From contig NZ_CP025198.1 of assembly GCF_003325455.1 (NCBI RefSeq), forward strand, positions 682,001 to 746,000: a stretch of DNA of 64,000 nucleotides, written 5' to 3'. Source of the stretch: Acidipropionibacterium virtanenii (GTDB lineage Bacteria > Actinomycetota > Actinomycetes > Propionibacteriales > Propionibacteriaceae). The notes beneath the pieces are model-generated. The model saw only the letters and a program-made list of their open reading frames with translations. It was not told the origin of the DNA and did not search any database. How positions within the stretch are numbered: the first letter of the stretch is position 1; the number at the start of each line of letters is the position of its first letter. A program made the translations under genes and the position numbers. This document shows, in pieces, positions 42,507-51,005 of the stretch.

Positions 42507-43447
42507 CCGCCACCACGCCGAACGACGCCCCCGCCCCTCACACGCCGACCGTCACCCGATCCGCCCGGGCCATGGTCTGGGCGCGGCGGGGCGCCGCGGC
42601 CAGGGACTTCTGGTCCCAGTTCCGCCGCAACCCGGCCGGCATGGTCGGGCTGGCGGTGCTGCTGGTGATCGTGCTGCTGGCCCTGCTGGCCCCCGTCCTG
42701 GCGCCCGAGCGGATGCTCGACGTCACCCAGCTGCTCGACAACCCCCGCTACGCGCCGCCCTCGGCGGCCCATCCCTTCGGCACCGATCATCAGGGCCGGG
42801 AGATCTGGGTCCGGATGCTGTGGGGAGCCCGGGTCTCCCTGATCGTCGGCTTCGCCGCCACCGCCATGTCGATGGTCATCGGCACCATCATCGGGATCTC
42901 CGCCGGCCACTTCTCCGGCTGGGCCGGCGGCCTGCTGATGCGCGTCGTGGACTTCTTCCTGGTGCTGCCGTCGCTGATCCTGGCGATCGTGCTGGCCGCG
43001 GTGCTCTCGCGCGGGGTCACCACCATCGTCATCGCCATCGGAATCACCTCCTGGGCGGGCACCGCGCGCGTGGTGCGCTCCCAGACCCTGTCCATCGAGT
43101 CGCGCGACTACGTGGAGCGGGCCCGGGTGCTGGGAGCCGGGCACTGGCACATCATCGTCAAGCACCTGCTGCCGGCCGTGATGCCGCTCGTGCTGGCCAA
43201 CACCACCCTGACGGTCGGATCGGCCATCATCTCGGAGTCGACGCTCTCCTTCCTCGGTCTGGGAGACACCACCAAGCAGTCCTGGGGCACCATCCTCAAG
43301 AACTCGATGGATGTCTCCGCCGCGACCAGCGGCTACTGGTGGTACGTGCTGATCCCCGGCCTGGCGATCCTGCTCGTGGTGATGGCCTTCACCCTGGTGG
43401 GGCGCGCCGTGGAGGGCATCGTCAACCCGACCCTGAGGAGCCGATGA
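42503..43447 (+). CDS. Peptide ABC transporter permease, DppC/OppC type
   Basis: A 314-residue partner permease. It contains the OppC_N-like first helix (MVGLAVLLVIVLLALLAPVL), HPFGTDHQGREIWVRMLWGA, and the EAA motif ESRDYVERARVLGAGHWHII. It is coupled to the upstream permease by ATGA and lies 3 bp before the ATPase gene. Confidence 0.93.
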   Translation: MTATTPNDAPAPHTPTVTRSARAMVWARRGAAARDFWSQFRRNPAGMVGLAVLLVIVLLALLAPVLAPERMLDVTQLLDNPRYAPPSAAHPFGTDHQGREIWVRMLWGARVSLIVGFAATAMSMVIGTIIGISAGHFSGWAGGLLMRVVDFFLVLPSLILAIVLAAVLSRGVTTIVIAIGITSWAGTARVVRSQTLSIESRDYVERARVLGAGHWHIIVKHLLPAVMPLVLANTTLTVGSAIISESTLSFLGLGDTTKQSWGTILKNSMDVSAATSGYWWYVLIPGLAILLVVMAFTLVGRAVEGIVNPTLRSR

Positions 43448-43450
43448 GTC

Positions 43451-45109
43451 ATGCCCGATCTCATCTTCGATGACGTCTCCATCACCTACACCACCTCGGG
43501 CCGCCATGACCGCGGCCAGGTGCCGGCGGTGCGCCACGTGTCCCTGGAACTGCCCGCCGGCGGCACCCTCGGGGTGGCCGGGGAGTCGGGATCCGGGAAG
43601 TCCACCCTGGCGATGAGCGTGCTGCGGCTGCTGCCGAAGAATGCCGCGCTGACCGGCTCGGTGCGCATCGGGGAGACCGACGTCGCGGATCTGTCCTTCG
43701 GCAGGCTCCGCGCGGTGCGCTGGGCCGAGGCCTCCATCATCTTCCAGGGGGCCATGCACTCGCTGAACCCGGTGCACACCGTCGGACGCCAGATCACCGA
43801 GGCCCTCGAACTCCACGTCTCCGAGAAGTGGAAGACCGAGAAGGCCCGGGCCGAGAGGGTCGATGAGCTGCTGACGGTCGTCGACATGCCGCGCGAGAGG
43901 GCCTCCTCCTACCCGCACGAGCTGTCGGGGGGCCAGCGCCAGCGCATCATGATCGCGATGGCCCTGGCCTGCGAGCCCGACATCATCATCGCCGACGAGC
44001 CCACCACGGCCCTGGACGTCATCGTCCAGAAGCAGATCCTCGACATGATCAACGGGCTGGTCACCGAGCGAGGCATCTCGCTGATGATGATCAGCCACGA
44101 CCTCTCGGTGCTGGCCACCGCATGCTCGCGGATCGCGGTGATGAAGGACGGCGAGCTGGTCGAGGTGGGGCGCTCCCACCAGATCTGCCTGGAGCCGCGC
44201 GAGCCCTACACCCGGCAGCTGGCCTCCGCCTTCCCGACCATCGGGGATCCGGCGTCGCGGATGAAGCCGGTCTCGCGCCACGAGCTCCCGCCGCGCCCTC
44301 CGGTCGAGGAGCGTCACGCGATGACCGACGAGGTGCTGCTGGAGGCCAAGGGTCTCAACGTCACCTACCGCACCGGCAGGGCGACGGTGCGTGCGGTCCG
44401 CGACGTCGATCTGGAGATCCACGCCGGGGAGATCCTCGCACTGGTGGGGCAGTCCGGATCCGGGAAGTCCACCCTGGCCCGGACGGTGCTGGGCCTTCAG
44501 TCCGCCGACGACGGCTCGACCATCGCCTTCCGCGGCAGGAACCTGCCTCACAAGGGCAAGGAACTGAGGGACTTCCGGCAAGAGGTCCAGATGGTGCTCC
44601 AGGACCCGTCGGCCGCCCTCAACCCGAAACTCAGCGTCTACGAGTCGGTGGCCGAGGGGCTGCGCGTCCAGCACTACCAGGGCGATGAACGTGAGCGGGT
44701 CGCGGCGAGCCTGCGGGCCGCCGAGCTCACCCCGCCCGAGAAATTCATGGGGGCCATTCCCCAGGAGCTGTCGGGCGGCCAGCGTCAGCGCGTCGTGATC
44801 GCCGGAGCCCTGGCGGTCGGCCCTCAGGTGCTGGTGGCCGACGAGCCGGTGGCCTCCCTGGACGCCTCGGTGCGCGGCGAGATCCTGGCCCTGCTGCTCT
44901 CCCTGCGGGAGCGCCTGGGCCTGTCGGCCCTGGTGATCACCCACGACCTGGGGCTCGCGTGGAACATCGCCGACACGGTGGCCGTGATGCACCGTGGGCG
45001 GATCGTGGAGCACGGGCCCACAGAGGAGGTCCTGCTGCGCCCTCGGGATGAGTACACCCGAACGCTTCTCGATGCCGCCCCGAGCATCCATGACGAGGAG
45101 GTCGCATGA
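43451..45109 (+). CDS. Dual-domain peptide ABC transporter ATPase (DppD-DppF fused)
   Basis: A 552-residue protein with two complete ABC ATPase domains. Domain 1: Walker A GESGSGKST at about 45, signature LSGGQRQRIMIAMALA, Walker B IIIADEPTTALD. A linker with the oligopeptide C-terminal motif (PYTRQLASAFPTI) follows. Domain 2: Walker A GQSGSGKST at about 335, signature LSGGQRQRVVIAGALA, Walker B VLVADEPVASLD. In many transporters these are two genes; here they are one chain. It powers uptake by the two permeases. The end overlaps the carboxypeptidase gene (ATGA). Confidence 0.94.
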   Translation: MPDLIFDDVSITYTTSGRHDRGQVPAVRHVSLELPAGGTLGVAGESGSGKSTLAMSVLRLLPKNAALTGSVRIGETDVADLSFGRLRAVRWAEASIIFQGAMHSLNPVHTVGRQITEALELHVSEKWKTEKARAERVDELLTVVDMPRERASSYPHELSGGQRQRIMIAMALACEPDIIIADEPTTALDVIVQKQILDMINGLVTERGISLMMISHDLSVLATACSRIAVMKDGELVEVGRSHQICLEPREPYTRQLASAFPTIGDPASRMKPVSRHELPPRPPVEERHAMTDEVLLEAKGLNVTYRTGRATVRAVRDVDLEIHAGEILALVGQSGSGKSTLARTVLGLQSADDGSTIAFRGRNLPHKGKELRDFRQEVQMVLQDPSAALNPKLSVYESVAEGLRVQHYQGDERERVAASLRAAELTPPEKFMGAIPQELSGGQRQRVVIAGALAVGPQVLVADEPVASLDASVRGEILALLLSLRERLGLSALVITHDLGLAWNIADTVAVMHRGRIVEHGPTEEVLLRPRDEYTRTLLDAAPSIHDEEVA

Positions 45110-46188
45110 CGTCCGGCTCCCCGCCGGTCGGTGGGAGCACCGGGGGGAGGGTCGTCGGAGGATGCGGCGGGGTGGACGACGCCGCGCTGCGTGCGGCGTT
45201 CCTCGACACCGCGCCGCTGGCCGCCGGGGATGTCGTCCACCTGGTGGGGCCCTCCTCGCCCAGCACCCCCGAGAGCGTGGAGCGGGCGGTCGGGTACCTG
45301 GAGGGGTACGGCCTGAGGGTGCGGACGGCGCCCCACATCCTGGCCCGCAACGACCGGATCGAGTTCCTGGCCGGCACCGATGAGCAGCGTCGTGACGATC
45401 TGGTGGCCGCCTGGACCGATCCCGAGGCCGCCGCGGTGATCTGCGTGCGCGGCGGCGACGGTGCGATGCGGCTGCTGGACGGCATCGACTGGCCGGCAAT
45501 GCGAAGGGCCGCCCTGCGCCGGGACGGGCGCCCGAAGCTGTTCACCGGATCCAGCGACGCCACCGCGATCCATGAAGCCCTCCGGTTCCACCTGGGAGTG
45601 CCGACGCTGTTCTGCCCGATGGTCGGAAACGACGTCTTCCGCGACTCGGAGATCATCCGCGAGGACGTGGGGCACTGGCTACTGGAACCCTGGGGCGGGC
45701 GGTGGGCCGTGGGACCGGAGGCCGAGGCGATGGCGCCCGGGAGGGCCGCCGGCGTCTTCCGCGGCGGGAACCTGTCACGGGTCGTGGGTGCCCTCGGCGC
45801 GGTGGAGGCCGGGGTGGTGGAGGCCGGTCCGCCACCGGCCGGTTCGGCACCGGAGATCCTCTTCCTGGAGGACATCGGGGAGAACATCTCCCACCTGGAC
45901 GGGTTCATGGTCCAGCTGGTGCGCAGTGGCCGGTTGGAGAGTGTCGACGGCATCGTGCTGGGATCATGGACCGACTGCGGGGACCTGGGCCCGATCCGGG
46001 CCATGATGGCCGACCACCTGTCCGGCCTGGGGATTCCGGTGCTGTGGCAGCAGGGATTCGGCCACCACCCGGATGCTCTGAGCATTCCGCTGAACGTCCC
46101 CGGCGTCCTGGATCTCACCGACCCGACCGTGGAGCTGCGGGTCGCTCGGGCCGGCGAGCCGGCGGCTGTGGGAACCGGTGGCTCGTGA
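45106..46188 (+). CDS. LD-carboxypeptidase (S66 family)
   Basis: A 360-residue S66 serine peptidase. It shows VVHLVGPSSPSTPE, CVRGGDGAMRLLDGIDW, the nucleophile Ser150 in FTGSSDATAIHEAL, the Glu in FLEDIGENISHLDG, and the His in QGFGHHPDALSIPLN. The family removes the terminal D-Ala from murein tetrapeptides, or cuts microcin-like peptide conjugates (MccF). Placement after a peptide importer suggests action on imported peptides, for either recycling or detoxification. The first 30 or so residues are Gly-rich and atypical. It is coupled on both sides. Confidence 0.9.
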   Translation: MTSGSPPVGGSTGGRVVGGCGGVDDAALRAAFLDTAPLAAGDVVHLVGPSSPSTPESVERAVGYLEGYGLRVRTAPHILARNDRIEFLAGTDEQRRDDLVAAWTDPEAAAVICVRGGDGAMRLLDGIDWPAMRRAALRRDGRPKLFTGSSDATAIHEALRFHLGVPTLFCPMVGNDVFRDSEIIREDVGHWLLEPWGGRWAVGPEAEAMAPGRAAGVFRGGNLSRVVGALGAVEAGVVEAGPPPAGSAPEILFLEDIGENISHLDGFMVQLVRSGRLESVDGIVLGSWTDCGDLGPIRAMMADHLSGLGIPVLWQQGFGHHPDALSIPLNVPGVLDLTDPTVELRVARAGEPAAVGTGGS

Positions 46189-46655
46189 TGGCCAGGGGGG
46201 AGGGGCTCGACTCGGCCGACCGGCGCCTGCTCGCCGTGCTGGCGGCCGACGGGCGGGCGAAGCTGTCTGCGCTGGCCGAGGCCACCGGCATGTCGGTCTC
46301 CACCGTGCAGGCCCGGGTACGCAGACTCGAGGACGCCGGCGTCATCACCGGCTACCGGGCTGTGGTGGACCCTGTTGCGGTGGGCCGGCCGATGTCGGCC
46401 TTCGTCGAGATCTATGCCGAGCCCGAGGAGGACGAGCAGGTCCCCGGGATCCTCGAGGGGATCGAGGATGTCACCGCGTGCTGGTCGGTGGCCGGGGAGG
46501 CCACCCACCTGGTGACGCTCTCAGTGGCCGACGCCCAGGCCCTGGACCACGTCCTCTCCCGAATTCGTGCGGCGCTGCGGACCCGTACCCGCACCACGAT
46601 GGTGCTGCGCATCCATTTCGAGCGGTCGGTGACCACCATGACGCCCGAGAGTTGA
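46188..46655 (+). CDS. Lrp/AsnC-family transcriptional regulator
   Basis: A 155-residue regulator. The AsnC-type helix-turn-helix is at residues 7-60 (LDSADRRLLAVLAADGRAKL, then SALAEATGMSVSTVQARVRRLE, DAGVITGYRAVVD). The RAM effector domain follows (VTACWSVAGEATHLVTLSVA). Such proteins sense amino acids. It starts at the ATG at 46188, sharing one base with the S66 stop (an overlapping GTG at 46185 is possible). As the only regulator inside the cluster it likely controls it. Confidence 0.92.
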   Translation: MARGEGLDSADRRLLAVLAADGRAKLSALAEATGMSVSTVQARVRRLEDAGVITGYRAVVDPVAVGRPMSAFVEIYAEPEEDEQVPGILEGIEDVTACWSVAGEATHLVTLSVADAQALDHVLSRIRAALRTRTRTTMVLRIHFERSVTTMTPES

Positions 46656-46682
46656 GGTCCGCGCCGATTTCGGGGTGGTCGT

Positions 46683-46758
46683 CGGACGAATTTCCCGCTC
46701 AACGGGGGTTCTCGTCGGCAGCGGGCCGAAAATGGCTGTTGAGTGGGAAATCCGTCCG
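46683..46758. repeat. Long imperfect inverted repeat
   Basis: 21-bp arms (CGGACGAATTTCCCGCTCAAC at 46683-46703 with 46738-46758, 19 of 21 paired) enclose a 34-bp loop. It separates the AsnC gene from the hydrolase trio and may attenuate or terminate transcription. Confidence 0.65.
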
Positions 46759-46813
46759 CCGCGTGGCTCTAGAGTGAGAATCTGCCCGTCGAACCGCCAC
46801 CTGAGGACCCCCA

Positions 46814-47716
46814 ATGCCCGTCGTTCTGCCCAATCTGGACCCCCGCATCACCTGGTCGATCCGGGTACTGGACGCCACCACTGCGCCCGATCCGGATGTG
46901 CTGGCCGAGCACACCCCCGAACAGGTGTGCCGCACGGCCAGTGTGGGCAAACTCTTCCTCCTGGTCGAGGTGGCGAACCGTCTGGTCGACGGGAGCCTTG
47001 ACGCCACCGACCGGATCGAGATCCCCGACGAGCTGCGGGTGGAGGATTCCGGCCTGCTGTACCGGATGCTCGACCAGCACCTGACGGTCGCCGACGCCGC
47101 TCTGCTGGTCGGCGCGGTGAGCGACAACCTGGCCACCAACGCCCTGGCCCACCTGGTCGGCCTGGACGCGATCCACGCGGTCGCCGAGCGGCTCGGCTAC
47201 CACGACACTCTCATGCTCGACTACATCCGCGACGAACGGACCCCCGACCTCCCGTGGACCACCTCCTACGGCTGCGCCCGCGAGCTGGCCGATCTTGCCC
47301 TGAGGCTCGGCGAGGGTCCCGGTGACACCCCGGGCGCCGACCTGCTGCCGGAGGAGGTGCGCTCCAAGGTGCTCTCCTGGCTGGCGGCCGACACCGACAC
47401 CTCGATGCTGGCCGACTCCTTCCTGCTCGATCCGCTGGCCCACGTCGCTCCCGAGTACCAGGGGATCGTGCTGCGCCACAAGACCGGATCGGTGAGCACC
47501 GCCAGGATCGAGGTCGGCCACGCTGCGGGGCCGGCCGGGCGCGTCGCCTATGCGATGGCCGCCAACTGGTCCGAGGCGGACGGCGATCTGCGGGCCGTCG
47601 CGATCGACGCGATGCGGGCGACGGGAGAGCGGATCCGCGCCCACATCACGGGAGTGGCCCGTGACGGCTCACCGCTGGAGGGCCGGACGGCCGAGGTGAC
47701 GGGGGAGCGCCGATGA
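46814..47716 (+). CDS. Class A beta-lactamase-like serine hydrolase, copy 1
   Basis: A 300-residue hydrolase with class A landmarks: SxxK in RTASVGKLFLL (Ser43, Lys46), SDN in GAVSDNLATNALAHL (103-105), and KTG in LRHKTGSVSTARI (223-225). I see no signal peptide, so it is probably cytosolic, which is unusual for a true beta-lactamase. The Glu166 region of classic enzymes is not obvious. It may hydrolyse cyclic or D-amino acid amides. It is coupled by overlap with the C45-type gene; a paralogue lies one gene on. Confidence 0.85.
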   Translation: MPVVLPNLDPRITWSIRVLDATTAPDPDVLAEHTPEQVCRTASVGKLFLLVEVANRLVDGSLDATDRIEIPDELRVEDSGLLYRMLDQHLTVADAALLVGAVSDNLATNALAHLVGLDAIHAVAERLGYHDTLMLDYIRDERTPDLPWTTSYGCARELADLALRLGEGPGDTPGADLLPEEVRSKVLSWLAADTDTSMLADSFLLDPLAHVAPEYQGIVLRHKTGSVSTARIEVGHAAGPAGRVAYAMAANWSEADGDLRAVAIDAMRATGERIRAHITGVARDGSPLEGRTAEVTGERR

Positions 47717-48807
47717 CCGCGCTGGTGGCACACTGCGAGCCGGTCTCGGGGCTGGAGTGGACCGTGCTGAGCGGGGGGCGGCGCGAGGTGATGACCGCCC
47801 TGGGGGCCGAGCACTCCGGGGCGATTGCCGCCTGGCGGGGGACGGACGCCTGGCGGGAACTGGTGGGGCGGGCCGAGTCCTCCCGTCGGCGCCCGTTCGA
47901 CGCCGTGGTGGCCTCCACCCGTCGGCTGCTGCCCGTCGAGTCCGCCGAGCTGGGCTGGCTGGCCGAGGGGGCCGGAATCCCCGAGGCCGAGCTGTGGGCG
48001 CTCAACCTGCGCGGTGATCTGGGTCGCGACGGCACCGGATGCTCCGACCTGTGCACGGCGGGCGGATCCGGGCTGCTGATGGGCCACAACGAGGACGGCG
48101 ACGGCGGGCTCGCGGGACTGGTGCGACTGGTGACCCTGCGGATCGACGGGGACCCCTCGATGACCGTGGTCTGGTACCCCGGGATGCTGCCGGCCAACTC
48201 CTTCGTCACCACCTCGGCCGGGCTCACCTTCGGCATGGACCACGTGCCGGTCCACCGGGCCGACACCGCCGCCGCGGGCCGGCACCTGGTGGCCCGCCAC
48301 GCCCAGCGCCAGGCCGACGGCGCCCGGGCCCGCGCGGTACTGCGGCATATCCCCTGCGCCGGCGGCTTCGCCTTCGACGTCGCCGACGGCCCGGGACGTC
48401 GCGGCGACATCATCGAGAACGCGGCCGGGCGGGTGTCCTCGGCCACTGCCGGTACCGCTACCGCTGCTGCGCCGTCCGGAGAACCCCTGCGGCACACCAA
48501 TCATCTGCGTCTCATCGGGGCCCGGCGCGCCGGAGCACGCGACGGTGTGGTGGTCGACGACCGCTGGACCGGGGAGAGCCGTACCCGCCTCGCCGCGCTG
48601 GAGACGGCGTCCCCGCGCCTGGAGGCGCCTGGGGACGTGCTGGCCGCGCTGCGCTCCGACGGGGTGCTGAACCGCGAGCCGGATCTGTACACCTTCACCA
48701 GCACGGTCGTGGATCCGGCGTCCGACCGGATCCTCGTCCAGGGGGCCGGCGAGCCCTGGCGCGGTGTGCTGAGTTCCTTCGCCGCTGGAGAGAGGATGTC
48801 GGCATGA
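47713..48807 (+). CDS. C45-type Ntn hydrolase (acyl-CoA:6-aminopenicillanate acyltransferase-like)
   Basis: A 364-residue protein. The autoproteolysis point is probably GTGCSDLC, with Cys110 as the new N-terminal nucleophile. GLLMGHNEDGDGG, MTVVWYPGMLPANSFVTTSAG, LTFGMDHVPV and PLRHTNHL are AAT-family lines. Fungal relatives swap acyl groups on penicillins; bacterial ones are mostly unassigned amidases or acyltransferases. It sits between two class A-like hydrolases, with ATGA-type overlaps at both ends, so the three enzymes are made together. Substrate unknown. Confidence 0.82.
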   Translation: MTALVAHCEPVSGLEWTVLSGGRREVMTALGAEHSGAIAAWRGTDAWRELVGRAESSRRRPFDAVVASTRRLLPVESAELGWLAEGAGIPEAELWALNLRGDLGRDGTGCSDLCTAGGSGLLMGHNEDGDGGLAGLVRLVTLRIDGDPSMTVVWYPGMLPANSFVTTSAGLTFGMDHVPVHRADTAAAGRHLVARHAQRQADGARARAVLRHIPCAGGFAFDVADGPGRRGDIIENAAGRVSSATAGTATAAAPSGEPLRHTNHLRLIGARRAGARDGVVVDDRWTGESRTRLAALETASPRLEAPGDVLAALRSDGVLNREPDLYTFTSTVVDPASDRILVQGAGEPWRGVLSSFAAGERMSA

Positions 48808-49628
48808 CCAGATCACAGGACGTGGCGGCCCGCCTGACCCGCGTCGAAGGGGTGCGATGGTCCGCCCGGGCGGTCGACGTCGACTCCGGCCGGACCCTCT
48901 TCGAACTCGATCCCGACCGGGTTCAGGACACCGCCAGCGTCGGGAAGATCTTCCTGCTGCACCGTCTGCTGGCCGAGGTCGACGACGGCCGGCGCAGCCT
49001 GGAGGACGCCGTGACCAGGCGTCCGGTGGAGTGGATGGACAACTCGGGGCTGTGGTACCTGCTGCAGGCCGACGAGTTGAGCCTCTACGACGTCGCGGCA
49101 CTGATCGGCGCGGTGAGCGACAACACCGCCACGAACACACTGCTGCGGGTGATCGGCATCGACGCCGTGCATGCCCACACCGTGGCCCTGGGCTACCGGC
49201 ACTCAGGGCTGGACGACCAGGTCCGCTGGCCCATTCCGCCCGGCGCTCCGCGCACCCTCTCGCACGCCACCGCGGCCGAGCTGGTGCAGTTCTGCACCCG
49301 TCTGGTGAGCCGGGCGGACCTGTCGGCGTCCTCCTGCGACACCCTTCAGCGCTGGCTGGGGGCGGGTATGGACCTGTCGATGGTGGCCTCGGCCTTCGGC
49401 CTGGACCCGCTGGCGCACTACTTCTTCGACCGCGACATCTGGCTGTGGAACAAGACCGGGACGGTCGGCTCGGTGCGCGCCGACACCGGCGTGGTGATGT
49501 CGCCGAGAAGGCGGATCGCCTACGCGGTGCTGGCCAACTGGGACCGGAGCGCGGATGATCCGCGCGACGAGGTGCTGGCGGCGATGCATGACGCCGGTGC
49601 GGCGATCCGGGCCGAGTTGGCCGGCTGA
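48804..49628 (+). CDS. Class A beta-lactamase-like serine hydrolase, copy 2
   Basis: A 274-residue paralogue of the gene at 46814. Landmarks are SxxK in DTASVGKIFLLHRLL (Ser45, Lys48), SDN in GAVSDNTATNTLLRVIGIDA (105-107), and KTG in LWNKTGTVGSVRADTG (217-219). No signal peptide is visible. The two copies share ASVGK, GAVSDN and LDPLAH but differ widely elsewhere, so this is an old duplication. It ends the rightward operon; a weak inverted repeat (TGACCCC/GGGGTCA, 49626-49659) follows. Confidence 0.85.
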   Translation: MTRSQDVAARLTRVEGVRWSARAVDVDSGRTLFELDPDRVQDTASVGKIFLLHRLLAEVDDGRRSLEDAVTRRPVEWMDNSGLWYLLQADELSLYDVAALIGAVSDNTATNTLLRVIGIDAVHAHTVALGYRHSGLDDQVRWPIPPGAPRTLSHATAAELVQFCTRLVSRADLSASSCDTLQRWLGAGMDLSMVASAFGLDPLAHYFFDRDIWLWNKTGTVGSVRADTGVVMSPRRRIAYAVLANWDRSADDPRDEVLAAMHDAGAAIRAELAG

Positions 49629-49719
49629 CCCCTGGGCCCCGAGGGAGTCTCCGGGGTCATGTGCGATGACATGAGTGTGCAACTATTGAACACGTGCAGA
49701 ATCTGCGCAATACTGGAGC

Positions 49720-50085
49720 GTGTCGTCATCCACTGACCTGGTCCGCGACGTTATCGCGACGTTGAATGCGGCCGAGGAGAACGAGGGTCCTCTCGGCCTG
49801 GTCGAGGCTCTCGCCGAGGCCCGGGATCTGCTCGAGGAGGCCCACGCCGAGGCGATGGCCGAGGCGGTGGTCGCCGGGAGCTCTGTGAGGGAGGTGGCCA
49901 GGGCGGCCGGGCTGGCACCCAACTCGGTGAATCCGAGGCTCGCCCGCACCGGCCTGCTCTCCGGGTACGCCGAATCCGGGCGGGTGGGTGCCGATCAGAT
50001 CACGCTCGCCAAGCGCGATCTCTCCCGAGGCGACCTGCCCGAGGGAGAAGGGACGATGCGCTTCGTCCCCCGTCGCAGGACCTGA
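49720..50085 (+). CDS. Small helix-turn-helix protein
   Basis: A 121-residue protein from a GTG with no clear ribosome site, perhaps leaderless. A coiled helical front (LVEALAEARDLLEEAHAEAM) leads to a homeodomain-like HTH (GSSVREVARAAGLAPNSVNPRLA). The tail is charged. This resembles small actinobacterial AsnC/terminase-like HTH proteins of unknown target. It lies 16 bp before a VWA gene, probably in the same operon. Confidence 0.55.
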   Translation: MSSSTDLVRDVIATLNAAEENEGPLGLVEALAEARDLLEEAHAEAMAEAVVAGSSVREVARAAGLAPNSVNPRLARTGLLSGYAESGRVGADQITLAKRDLSRGDLPEGEGTMRFVPRRRT

Positions 50086-50101
50086 GCGAAGGAGTTCAGC
50101 C

Positions 50102-50761
50102 ATGACCGATCCGACCTACACCCATCTCGCCTTCCTGCTCGACCGGTCCGGATCGATGGAGACTATCCGGTCCGACATCGAGGGCGGGTTCGACGCCTTC
50201 GTCGCCGACCAGGCCCGCCAGCCCGGGCGCTGCACCGTCACCCTGGCCCAGTTCGACGACAGGTACGAGGTGGTCTACGAGTCCCGGCCGGTGGATCAGG
50301 TGCCGAAGCTGGACCTGCGGCCCCGCGGGATGACCGCTCTGCTCGACTCGATCGGCAGGCTGATCACCGACGTCGGCGCCGGTCTGGCGGCGATGCCGGA
50401 GGAGAAGCGGCCGGGCACCGTCATCGTCGGGATCATGACCGACGGCCTGGAGAACGCCAGCCGGGAGTGGACCCATCCGGCGATCAAGGCCCTCATCGAG
50501 CGCCAGGAGCGCGACTACTCCTGGACCTTCTCCTACATGGGCGCCAACCAGGACGCCATCGAGGTGGGGGCGGGGCTGGGGATCGACGCCGACCGCTCGA
50601 TGACCTACTCCCCGGGGCACTCCCAGGAGGCGATGACGGGCTACTCGGCCAGCGTCTCGCGGATCCGTGCCGCGCGCCTGGCCGGTCTGGACATCGACGA
50701 CGCGCGGACTGCCGGGGCCTACACCCAGAGTCAGCGGAACGCCGCGGGCGGTACCGACTGA
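50102..50761 (+). CDS. von Willebrand factor A domain protein
   Basis: A 219-residue stand-alone VWA protein. Its MIDAS metal site is complete: FLLDRSGSMETI (DxSxS at 14-18), the Thr in RGMTALLDSIGRL, and the Asp in GIMTDGLENASREW. No signal or membrane helix is present, so it is cytosolic. The C-terminal part (GYSASVSRIRAARLAGLDI) is helical. Start: the ATG at 50102 after AGGAG. Function unknown; VWA proteins usually mediate metal-dependent protein contacts. Confidence 0.82.
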   Translation: MTDPTYTHLAFLLDRSGSMETIRSDIEGGFDAFVADQARQPGRCTVTLAQFDDRYEVVYESRPVDQVPKLDLRPRGMTALLDSIGRLITDVGAGLAAMPEEKRPGTVIVGIMTDGLENASREWTHPAIKALIERQERDYSWTFSYMGANQDAIEVGAGLGIDADRSMTYSPGHSQEAMTGYSASVSRIRAARLAGLDIDDARTAGAYTQSQRNAAGGTD

Positions 50762-50771
50762 GCCGGACGAG

Positions 50772-50817
50772 GCATTGGTGGATCGGGTGGCGAACTCGCC
50801 ACCCGATCCGCCAATGC
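50772..50817. terminator. Long hairpin after the VWA gene
   Basis: 22-bp arms starting GCATTGGTGGATCGGGTGGC, with one mismatch around the centre at 50794/50795. It lies 10 bp after the VWA stop and likely ends that transcript. The remainder to 50969 shows no gene. Confidence 0.65.
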
Positions 50818-50969
50818 TTCGCTGAGGGGCTCCGCCCACGGGCACTGCCCAGGGAAGACAGGGGGAACCCGCCCCGCCGGCAGTGTGACACCACGCGGGG
50901 GTTCTGGTCTGCAGAGCCCCATTCACTGCGACGGGACGGGCGATCATGGGCGTCGGACGGGACGCGGAC

Positions 50970-51002
50970 GGCGCCGGCCGACGGTTCACGTCGGCCGGCG
51001 CC
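50970..51002 (-). terminator. Terminator of the amtB-glnK operon
   Basis: Perfect 14-bp stem GGCGCCGGCCGACG / CGTCGGCCGGCGCC with loop GTTCA, 3 bp beyond the glnK stop. Confidence 0.85.
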
Positions 51003-51005
51003 GGG

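Noticed and set aside
42470-45499. Very long open frame on the minus strand across the ABC transporter genes
   Set aside because: High GC leaves antisense frames open. The translation is Gly/Arg/His-rich without domains, while the plus strand encodes permeases and ATPases with full motifs. The same applies to minus-strand frames at 17017-19215 (topA), 1928-4423 (RHS) and 59062-60774 (dacB/tilS).
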